DNA of 45,569 nt from Promethearchaeota archaeon (lineage in GTDB: Archaea; Asgardarchaeota; Lokiarchaeia; Sigyniarchaeales; SOKP01), in assembly GCA_016930515.1 (NCBI GenBank), contig JAFGGO010000087.1, positions 1 to 45,569 of the forward strand. The letters run 5' to 3'. Of the stretch, positions 18,013 to 24,731 are shown in pieces. Position 1 is the first letter of the stretch; every line of letters begins with the position of its first letter. The position numbers and the translations under genes were made by a program. The notes beneath the pieces were generated by a model that had not been told where the DNA came from, made no database searches, and saw only the letters and a program-made list of their open reading frames with translations.

Positions 18013-18603
18013 TTATAATCCTTTTTTTCCAACTATTTTTTCTAAACAATTATAACAATACAAGGGTAGGGATTTGAACTCCGTTCCACAATGGGGGCAT
18101 CTATAGGTTTCCTTGAAATCGATCTTTTGAAGATCTTTTATTTGGTCTTCCTTTGATTTGAAAAATCGCTTGGTTATTTGGGGGAAGCAAGCGGACAGGA
18201 TTGAAATATAAACGCCAAGAAAAGCCGTCTTTGTAATTAGCTCTTGAGAGCGCCCGGAGTAATATAGAGGTGAATATCGGGAGAGAAACACGTAAAAGAA
18301 AAAGTTAAGCAGAATAAATAATGTCAAGACGGAGAAAAGTGCCTTTCTCGAATTTTGAAACGCAAACACGGGAATTAACAAAGCAATCGTCCAGATAAAA
18401 TACACGAAAATTAATTCTTCGGTTCCTTCAAAGAGGAAATAATTGGCTAAAAATTGAATTGCGAATTGTTGGACCGGATGGATGCCTCCGTCGAACTGAA
18501 TGGTAAAAAAGCGTCCAAAACCATAAATAAATCCGCTCAATAGGGCGAATTGACAAAGTAAGATCACAATCTTGCTTTGTGTTATCTTTCGCAAGTCGGT
18601 CAT
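18013..18603 (-). CDS. Membrane protein with C-terminal zinc ribbon
   Basis: This 196-residue protein has four to five hydrophobic segments (about 12-33, 45-80, 86-112 and 125-142). A soluble C-terminus carries one zinc ribbon, YRCPHCGTEFKSLPLYCYNC (Cys-x2-Cys ... Cys-x2-Cys). I do not recognise the membrane part. Membrane proteins with a cytosolic zinc ribbon at one end are common in Asgard genomes, and this window has a second one at 2835. The tRNA downstream in coordinates is transcribed in the same direction. Confidence 0.55.
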   Translation of the reverse strand: MTDLRKITQSKIVILLCQFALLSGFIYGFGRFFTIQFDGGIHPVQQFAIQFLANYFLFEGTEELIFVYFIWTIALLIPVFAFQNSRKALFSVLTLFILLNFFFYVFLSRYSPLYYSGRSQELITKTAFLGVYISILSACFPQITKRFFKSKEDQIKDLQKIDFKETYRCPHCGTEFKSLPLYCYNCLEKIVGKKGL

Positions 18604-18752
18604 ATGAGCTAGATAATATTTAAAAGATTAAATAAATAGTAGTATTTTTATCATAGAACAGTAATGACATGTATCTTTTTTTTAAATGTCATTTATCTTG
18701 AACAAACAAGAAGAAAAAAACCGGATCTAACCAGGGATAATTTAAATAGATT

Positions 18753-18768
18753 CAGTAAAAAAAATAAT
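18753..18768 (-). terminator. Poly-T run downstream of the tRNA-like gene
   Basis: On the minus strand the sequence downstream of the tRNA reads ttattttttttactg. Archaeal transcription often ends at such T-runs. The call is by composition only. Confidence 0.35.
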
Positions 18769-18797
18769 TTAATATATTTGCATGATATTTATTAACA

Positions 18798-18877
18798 TGC
18801 ATCTGGGAGGATTTGAACCTCCGTTGGCGTCTTATCGATGAAAATGCGCCGTGCTGACCAAGCTCCACTACAGATGC
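18798..18877 (-). tRNA. tRNA-like gene with irregular anticodon arm (possibly Glu, TTC)
   Basis: On the minus strand an 80-base unit folds as a tRNA. The acceptor GCATCTG pairs perfectly with CAGATGC, a D-arm carries GG in its loop, and the T-arm is GGAGG-TTCAAAT-CCTCC. The discriminator is A and CCA is not encoded. The anticodon arm is irregular. GGCG and CGCC pair but enclose 17 bases, CATTTTCATCGATAAGA, where a 7-base loop is expected. The gene is roughly 4-6 bases too long. If TTTTCA is the loop start, the anticodon is TTC (Glu). A short intron, an insertion or a degenerate gene would each explain it. A T-run on the minus strand follows the 3' end. Confidence 0.65.
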
Positions 18878-18996
18878 AGTGATTATGTGAAATAATGAAA
18901 ATACGTATTTAATTCTAATAGGTGATTATTAATTTTAATACGAAGGATTTATTAAAATTCGTGTTTTGCGAGGAATTTTTTAAAAAGGAATTAACC

Positions 18997-21174
18997 ATGA
19001 ATGAAAGCTTATATCACGAAGAAAAAGAGATCTTAGAACAATTAGAGGGTGTTCTTGGAAGGAAACTCCCCCTATTGGACGAAATAAAATATAAATCGTT
19101 TGGAATACAAGTGCAACGCGGAAACATTGTTGGATTGGGATTATTTAATTCTAATCTCGATAGAATTCCTGAAATAATCGTCAATCTTCCAATGATTCAA
19201 TATTTGTGCTTAAACTCAAATAAATTAACGCAAATTCCAGAATTCATTGGTGAATTACAGAACTTAAAAGTTCTTTTTTGTGAAAAAAACAGTTTGGGTG
19301 AAATTTCCGAATTAACTATAAACGTTCTTACGAACTTGTTAAATTTAGAGGACTTGCGACTTGGTGGTAATAAGATCACATCTATTCCAACATCTATTGG
19401 GAATTTCCATTCTTTGAAAAGGTTAGATTTGGATAAAAACGGTCTCGTGGAACTTCCAACAACCCTTGGAAACATTGAAAATTTGGAGCATCTCGAGTTA
19501 GGAGGCAATCAAATACGCGTTCTCCCCGATTCGATTGGGAGATTTAAATCATTAATGTATTTAGATCTGAAAGGAAATGAACTTTCAAGACTCCCATCAG
19601 AATTCAGAAATTTGAACTCGTTGCAAACTTTAAATCTGAGTGGAAATAATTTAAAATCGATTGATATTCTATTTTCTAAATTAATTTCGCTTGTTAATTT
19701 AAATCTTAGCAAAAATGATTTAACAGGATTTCCCGATCCAATACTCTCCTTACCGTCCTTAAAAATTCTTGAGTTAAACGATAATTCTATAAAAAATATA
19801 CCAGAAAATATGACATTCTTATCAACGCTTATAAAACTCGACTTGAGTAATAATGAATTGTATAGATTGCCAGAATCCATTGGATCATTAATCTCAATCA
19901 TAGAGATAAATATCAGCGGTAATAAGATACGAAAGATTCCCGAGTCCTTCTCGTCATTATCCAAAATGGAAAAATTAAACATGAGTTACAATCGATTCAA
20001 ATCCCTTCCTAAGCACATTGGACAATTACCCTCGCTTAAATTACTCAACTTAAGAAATAATAGACTTTTTTATTTGCCCGAATCGATCGGAAACTTGAAA
20101 GCTCTTGAACGATTGGAATTATTCAGTAATTCTTTATATTCTTTACCAGAAAGTATCGGTGATCTGGTTGAACTAAATGAGTTATTTTTATATAATAATC
20201 GCTTGGAAAGCCTTCCAGATTCAATAGGAAATCTTAATAAACTCAAGATTCTAGAATTAGGAAAGAACAGGTTAATAGAGCTTCCGAGCGCTATTGGAGA
20301 TTTAAAATCTTTAATATCATTACGATTGAGTAGAAACAAGCTCAAAAACCTTCCAGAATCTATTGGTAACCTAATTTTAGTGAAAAAATTATACTTGTAT
20401 AACAATAATTTTTCGCAAATTCCGGCTTTCCTATGGCCGTTGAAAAACTTGGAAATCTTGCGCTTGCAAGGAAATCCATTAGACCCTTATTCAAAGGAAA
20501 TTTTAGAACGAGACCTGCCCTCGATTTTAGAACATTGTAGAAAACGAGCAACGATAAATGTTTTTATCAGTCATGCTATAGAAGATGCTGATGAGTATAA
20601 AGTAAGAGAATTGGTTCTATTCTTGGAAAAACAAGCCGAAATCAACAACGCGTATATTTGCGAACAAGACTTAAAGGGAAATATCGATAGATTCATGGAC
20701 GAAACGATACCTCTCTGTCAACTCTTAATCTTTATAGCAACGAGGAAATCGGTGTTTAATTCAATAGATTGCAAGCACGAAATAGAGTTGGCTAGAAATC
20801 TTGAATTACAGATAATCCCAATTAAAGGATACGACATATATTGGAATGATCTTGAACAATTAGAACTGAACAGGGAATTTGGTTTTGAATTTACCTCTGA
20901 TAAATTTCACGACTTCTGTAAGGAAATATACGATTATATTTATCAATTTAAAAGAGAGACTGATCTATTAAATAAAACTCAAAACAAGATCAACGAAAAA
21001 ATAACTAAAACACAGTCTCTAATTAAAAAAAATATAAAATCCGATATATTCACGAAAAAACTCGTTCAAAACATATTGGACATAGAAAACTTGAATATGG
21101 TTTTACAAAGAAACGAAATGTCGTTTGGGGAATATTTAATTGAAATAGGAAGAGTAATTCAGGATGATGAGTGA
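18997..21174 (+). CDS. LRR-TIR protein: 20 leucine-rich repeats followed by a TIR domain
   Basis: The 725-residue protein from ATG 18997 has about 40 residues of leader and then 20 leucine-rich repeats of 23 residues (pattern L.LxxNxLxxLPESIGNL). A TIR domain starts near residue 517 with RATINVFISHAIEDAD. The conserved Glu of the TIR active site fits in CKHEIELARN (Glu595). A coiled C-terminal tail of about 90 residues follows. TIR domains cleave NAD or act as adaptors, and LRRs bind ligands or proteins, so the architecture is that of an immune sensor with effector at the C-terminus. I chose ATG 18997 over the open GTG at 18922 because of an aaagga ribosome-binding site about 8 bases before it. 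The gene converges on the SIR2-TPR gene. Confidence 0.85.
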   Translation: MNESLYHEEKEILEQLEGVLGRKLPLLDEIKYKSFGIQVQRGNIVGLGLFNSNLDRIPEIIVNLPMIQYLCLNSNKLTQIPEFIGELQNLKVLFCEKNSLGEISELTINVLTNLLNLEDLRLGGNKITSIPTSIGNFHSLKRLDLDKNGLVELPTTLGNIENLEHLELGGNQIRVLPDSIGRFKSLMYLDLKGNELSRLPSEFRNLNSLQTLNLSGNNLKSIDILFSKLISLVNLNLSKNDLTGFPDPILSLPSLKILELNDNSIKNIPENMTFLSTLIKLDLSNNELYRLPESIGSLISIIEINISGNKIRKIPESFSSLSKMEKLNMSYNRFKSLPKHIGQLPSLKLLNLRNNRLFYLPESIGNLKALERLELFSNSLYSLPESIGDLVELNELFLYNNRLESLPDSIGNLNKLKILELGKNRLIELPSAIGDLKSLISLRLSRNKLKNLPESIGNLILVKKLYLYNNNFSQIPAFLWPLKNLEILRLQGNPLDPYSKEILERDLPSILEHCRKRATINVFISHAIEDADEYKVRELVLFLEKQAEINNAYICEQDLKGNIDRFMDETIPLCQLLIFIATRKSVFNSIDCKHEIELARNLELQIIPIKGYDIYWNDLEQLELNREFGFEFTSDKFHDFCKEIYDYIYQFKRETDLLNKTQNKINEKITKTQSLIKKNIKSDIFTKKLVQNILDIENLNMVLQRNEMSFGEYLIEIGRVIQDDE

Positions 21175-21222
21175 GAACATGCGTTTTTTTTTATAATATT
21201 CTTCGTTTATGAATTGAAACCT

Positions 21223-21420
21223 CTAAACCGCAAAATTTTTTCTTGAAACCTCGTTATTATTAACCGCGCAATAAGGTGCGAGCATGTATCGGTTATCGAT
21301 AATTTTTTTTCGCTCCGATTCCGCACACGCATGATCAATAATCGCCTTCATCATGGTTCGCCCATCTGACAAGCGTGAAGGAGGATCCACTGAACATCCC
21401 GCTCCTACAAGAAGCGTCAA
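21223..21420 (-). pseudogene. Truncated copy of the SIR2 gene N-terminus
   Basis: The minus-strand frame from TTG 21420 begins LLVGAGCSVDPPSRLSDGRT and matches the neighbouring SIR2-TPR protein over about 39 residues. It then diverges into 25 unrelated residues before a stop. It lacks the first 20 residues of the parent protein, so it has no promoter or leader of its own. It begins immediately after the stop of that gene. The bases 21301-21423 are about 91% identical to 23015-23137 (about 11 differences in 123 by my count). It is a recombination remnant, not a working gene. Confidence 0.8.
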
Positions 21421-21423
21421 TCT
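21301..21423 (+). repeat. Direct repeat A of the SIR2 N-terminal segment
   Basis: It matches 23015-23137 (offset 1714) with about 11 mismatches over 123 bases. The two copies lie in the same orientation at the two ends of the SIR2-TPR gene. Confidence 0.85.
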
Positions 21424-23188
21424 AATTCTTCATTTGCTCCTCTAAAGTATCGATTTTATCTTGGACTATTTCAACCAGAGGTGCATTAAGTTCTTTAAAT
21501 AATGCCAGGGCATCCCTAAAATATTGTAAAGACTCACCCAATTGCCCTTTTTCTTCCAATAATGCCCCCATATTTTTTAATATAAAAGCCTTGTCTCTCA
21601 GGTCGCCTAATTGATCCTCAATCGCTAGTGCTTCCTTATAGTTTTGTAATGCCTCATCTAGTTGACCTTTTCCATGCAATATTTGTCCGATATTGTTTAG
21701 TTGCGTGGCTTTGCCACTCAAGTCGCCTAATTGTTCAAAAATGGTTAAAGCTTCCCTAAAGTGTTGTGATGCCTCATCCAGTTGTTTTTTTCCATGCAAT
21801 AATAGATATCCAATATTATTCAATCGCGTGGCCTTGCCTCTCAAGTCATCTAATTGCTCATCGATGGTCAAGGCATCCCTATAATATAATAATGCTTCGT
21901 CCAGTTGACCTATTCCATATAATAGTGAACCGATGTTGCTTAATGGTGAAGCCTTGCTTTTCAAATCACCTAGTTGCTCGTAAATGGCTAAAGCCTCCCT
22001 ATAGTACTGCAACGCCTCATCTGCATGCCCTTTTCTATGCATTAGTAATCCAATGTTGTGAAGAGAATTTGCTTTCCATTTTAAATTGTTTTTTTTTTCA
22101 GCAAGTTCAAGGATCATTTGAGAACAATACATTGCATCCTCAATCATACTAAAACCAAAATAAATATTGAAAGGTATGATATATTTTTGAAATTCATCAG
22201 GAGGGGGGAGGTTAGTTTCAATCCACCTTGATGCAACCATCATTGAATTAGTTGAGCTCAGATCTGGTTCGCAATCAATAAACTCTCGAAGCAAGTGCGT
22301 TGTATTACCGTCCACCCTATATACATGCTCTACATTATTCATCTGATAGAGATCATTGAGAATTTGAGTTACTTTATCTAAATCCTTACGTCCTGTTAAA
22401 ATAGACTCATTTAGTTCTTGAATTTGTATTGGGCTTTCTTCATTTTTCACATGATTGATCCACACTATATCTTTCAAATCTTTTAATATTTTAAGAGTTG
22501 GGATGATATCAAAATCATCGCTTCCCGAATAGCCCATCACGACCAATGTTCGATTTCTTGAAATGCTTTCAAATAAAGGGCGCTTAAATGGCTCCACTTG
22601 AAAGACGCTCTCTCCTTCTTTCCCAGAACCAAATGCTTGAATAGTTGCAATCAAAGAATCTCTTGTAGACACCCCCATAATGATATTTTTCGTAGAACCG
22701 TGAATTTTATAAATGGGCTTTTTTCCCATTTGTATTAACTTATCAGGATCATGATATTTTTCAAAATCTTCTCTTGTAATTACAGGAATTATATCTTCTT
22801 TATGAACGCTAGATTTTAATAACGCGTATTCAATTAAAAAATCAAAATTTGTTGTCATTACGTTTTGACCTTTCTTGATCATGTTTGCCAAGAAAAAATG
22901 TTGTATATTTGGAGATTCACATTCTCCATAATAATCAATGAGTTTTAATTCAGGGTCAAACTGGTCCCTGACGCTCTCAACTAATTGTTCAAATCGGAGA
23001 TTTTTTAAACCTAGAATTTTTTCTCGTTCAGATTCCGCACACGCATGATCAATGATAGCTTTCATCATGGTTCGCCCATCTGCCAAGCGTGAAGGAGGAT
23101 CCACTGAACATCCCGCTCCTACAAGGAACATTAATCTTGCATCATCAGCAAATAAATCTTTAATGGTTAGACTAGTAGATTTTATCAT
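21422..23188 (-). CDS. SIR2-TPR protein
   Basis: This 588-residue protein has an N-terminal SIR2-like domain: FLVGAGCSVDPPSRL (about 21-35) is the NAD-binding loop, VMTTNFDFLIEYA holds Asn114, KPIYKIHGSTKN holds catalytic-position His163, and LVVMGYSGSDD closes the fold. About six tetratricopeptide repeats follow (roughly 345-585), each reading like DEALQYYREALAIYEQLGDL and spaced 40 residues. Prokaryotic SIR2 domains of this type degrade NAD in several antiviral systems; TPRs bind partner proteins. The gene lies head-on to the LRR-TIR gene with 0.25 kb between them. The repeats are also visible as 120-base tandem similarity in the DNA. An SIR2 stub follows the stop. Confidence 0.85.
   Translation of the reverse strand: MIKSTSLTIKDLFADDARLMFLVGAGCSVDPPSRLADGRTMMKAIIDHACAESEREKILGLKNLRFEQLVESVRDQFDPELKLIDYYGECESPNIQHFFLANMIKKGQNVMTTNFDFLIEYALLKSSVHKEDIIPVITREDFEKYHDPDKLIQMGKKPIYKIHGSTKNIIMGVSTRDSLIATIQAFGSGKEGESVFQVEPFKRPLFESISRNRTLVVMGYSGSDDFDIIPTLKILKDLKDIVWINHVKNEESPIQIQELNESILTGRKDLDKVTQILNDLYQMNNVEHVYRVDGNTTHLLREFIDCEPDLSSTNSMMVASRWIETNLPPPDEFQKYIIPFNIYFGFSMIEDAMYCSQMILELAEKKNNLKWKANSLHNIGLLMHRKGHADEALQYYREALAIYEQLGDLKSKASPLSNIGSLLYGIGQLDEALLYYRDALTIDEQLDDLRGKATRLNNIGYLLLHGKKQLDEASQHFREALTIFEQLGDLSGKATQLNNIGQILHGKGQLDEALQNYKEALAIEDQLGDLRDKAFILKNMGALLEEKGQLGESLQYFRDALALFKELNAPLVEIVQDKIDTLEEQMKN
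23015..23137 (+). repeat. Direct repeat B of the SIR2 N-terminal segment
   Basis: The parent copy, inside the SIR2-TPR coding region, corresponding to 21301-21423. See the truncated copy for the comparison. Confidence 0.85.
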
Positions 23189-23427
23189 CTATTCACCTAA
23201 AAATAGACCTTTTTATTTTCTCATGATTTACCTATTATATTAGAAATATACTAGAAATATATTAAGCTAAGTTATATTAAAATTATTACTTAGAATATTA
23301 CATTCTCGATCAAACATCAAGCATTTATCCATCATTTAGATTATTCATATAACATGAAGTGCTGGAGTAGCTTTAAAAATGTGATAATATTTTTATTGAA
23401 ACAAATGTTAGGAAGACTTCGTTTTTA

Positions 23428-23870
23428 TTAACCTCGAAACCATTCAAATCCATTTTTAACTTTTTCTAAATAGTACGACTTCAAATCTAAGATAGTGTCT
23501 AATAATAATAAACGACAAGCAATTATCTTACTTGCTTCTAGAGATTTCTCCAAGGCAATCCTAATCATGGTCGCTCCTAATTTTTTACCTTTATACTCAT
23601 TATCAATACCCAAGCGTCCTAAAAGTACTATTGGAATTTGTCCATTCCAAATATGCTTGCATCTCCTGTGTTTAATTGGGATGCGGAAAGCGTAAAAAAA
23701 GCAATAATTTCTTTAGTATCTTTCAAATAGAACACATAGGTCCTTGATAATTTTCGCTCTTGATTACTAAATGCACAATTTTTCAAGAAATAATTAATAT
23801 CATCATCTCCACAATCAAAATGATTAATAACCATCTCTTTACTTAATTCTTTAAATACTAAATCCGTCAA
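23428..23870 (-). pseudogene. GNAT toxin gene (TacT-like) broken by a frameshift
   Basis: Two minus-strand frames add up to one acetyltransferase. The first (from 23870) starts MTDLVFKELSKEM and runs through YFLKNCAFSNQERKLSRTYV and IIAFFTLSASQLNTGDA, then stops at TAG. The second frame continues IWNGQIPIVLLGRLGIDNEY and KGKKLGATMIRIALEKS to a stop at 23428. The joined text matches the TacT/AtaT group of GNAT toxins, which acetylate the amino group of charged tRNAs. A one- or two-base change between about 23635 and 23665 separates the frames. It is either a pseudogene or a sequencing error. A putative antitoxin lies 12 bases upstream. Confidence 0.75.
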
Positions 23871-23882
23871 TAAAAAAATCTT

Positions 23883-24128
23883 TTATAATTTTTCAATTTC
23901 TTCTAAAGAAATGATAAAATCATTTTTTATCAATCTTTTAAAGAAATCATAAGAAGATTTAAAAAAAGAACGAGTTACTTTATCAATTTTTGTATTATCA
24001 AGTTTTTCTTCAAGATCTCTTGCCTCTTGCTCAGTTAATACAATCTCTTCTGAATCATCAAAAAAGAGGTTTTCTTTAAGTATTTTTCCGTTTTTCTTAG
24101 CTTCCTCGTCTCTTGATGTGGTCATCAT
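23883..24128 (-). CDS. Putative antitoxin of the GNAT toxin
   Basis: This 81-residue protein is acidic and charged (LTEQEARDLEEKLDNT in the middle) and has no recognised fold. It does not show an obvious ribbon-helix-helix. It ends 12 bases before the GNAT toxin frame on the same strand. That order is the usual one for antitoxin then toxin. The call rests on size, charge and position. The start is ATG 24128 or 24125. Confidence 0.5.
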   Translation of the reverse strand: MMTTSRDEEAKKNGKILKENLFFDDSEEIVLTEQEARDLEEKLDNTKIDKVTRSFFKSSYDFFKRLIKNDFIISLEEIEKL

Positions 24129-24264
24129 AATGTATATGGAATTATTACTTTTAATTATTTTTGATGTCTAAAATTTATGGAGTGATAATAATTGAATGAA
24201 TGATTGAGTTAATGAATAAAAAAAGTAATTCTAGAGAAGTTATATTCATTAAATAGAATTCCTT

Positions 24265-24640
24265 CTTGAGCGAGATAAGCGCTTCGGGACGCTCGAAATC
24301 CTGACAACGAAAGGGCCTGACCCGAGCGGAGGAAGGCTCAAAGGGGCTCGATCGACTTGACGATGGTTGGATCGAACCCGTCCTCGTGCATTCCTTTCGT
24401 CCCCTCTCCGCCCCACCCATCATTTGTCGTCTGGCCTTCCCTTCGGTTCGAAACCGAAAAATTTTTATCCTTCGCCTCACTATTCCCCATTATCGTGCAA
24501 GCTACCTTTTTCCCTTTTGTCGTTTTTTGCCCGCAAGAAGGTGCTCCCAAACCCGCAAGACACACGGGACCGGCAAGAACAGCGGCCGAAAGGACGACTG
24601 AAGGGACGAACGAGAACGAAGGCGATTGCTTTCGCCTTTC
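24265..24640. ncRNA. Candidate structured non-coding RNA (unassigned)
   Basis: About 375 bases in which GC content is much higher than the surrounding intergenic DNA, with many self-complementary segments and no supported protein. The direction is undecided. On the minus strand a TATA-like AT tract lies at 24655-24682, about 25 bases before the GC-rich start. On the plus strand hairpins near 24442 and 24619 are followed by AT-rich tails. Conserved RNase P blocks such as gaggaaagtcc are absent, and a partial gggtcaggccc resembles SRP RNA only superficially. Confidence 0.3.
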
Positions 24641-24654
24641 AAGCTTTAAATTTT

Positions 24655-24682
24655 ACAATTTAAATAATATATATTTAAAATT
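24655..24682 (+). promoter_or_regulatory. AT-only tract, candidate TATA region of rpoA1
   Basis: The tract acaatttaaataatatata and its continuation are near-palindromic and 50-75 bases before the rpoA1 start. The tract could serve rpoA1 or, in reverse, the GC-rich segment. Confidence 0.35.
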
Positions 24683-24731
24683 TCAAGATCAAGCTTCAAG
24701 ATCAGTACACATTAACGAGAGTGCGTGAATC

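Larger units (their letters stand above)
24129..24731. other. 600-base intergenic region with a GC-rich core before rpoA1
   Basis: The left 120 bases are AT-rich and should hold the antitoxin promoter. From about 24265 to 24640 the composition becomes strikingly GC-rich, unlike the rest of the non-coding DNA here. Small overlapping frames in it look like chance translations. Complementary segments are plentiful: ttcggtt/aaccgaa (24442-24458), aaggcga/tcgcctt (24619-24638), gatggttgg with ccacccatc, and acgaaagg with cctttcgt. The right end is AT-rich again. A structured RNA is plausible. I could not match it to RNase P, SRP or tRNA sequences. Confidence 0.5.

Noticed and set aside
19197..20551. 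Minus-strand frames under the LRR region
   Set aside because: They are the antisense of periodic LRR codons and repeat with the same 69-base period.
21693..22152. Plus-strand frames in the TPR region
   Set aside because: They are the antisense of the TPR repeats of the SIR2-TPR gene.
24265..24640. RNase P RNA or SRP RNA
   Set aside because: The conserved gaggaaagtcc and the SRP tetraloop region are missing; only loose similarities such as gggtcaggccc occur.
24357..24728. Several overlapping frames over 70 codons on both strands before rpoA1
   Set aside because: They overlap each other, are rich in Pro/Ser/Arg as expected of GC-rich chance translation, and show no recognisable family.
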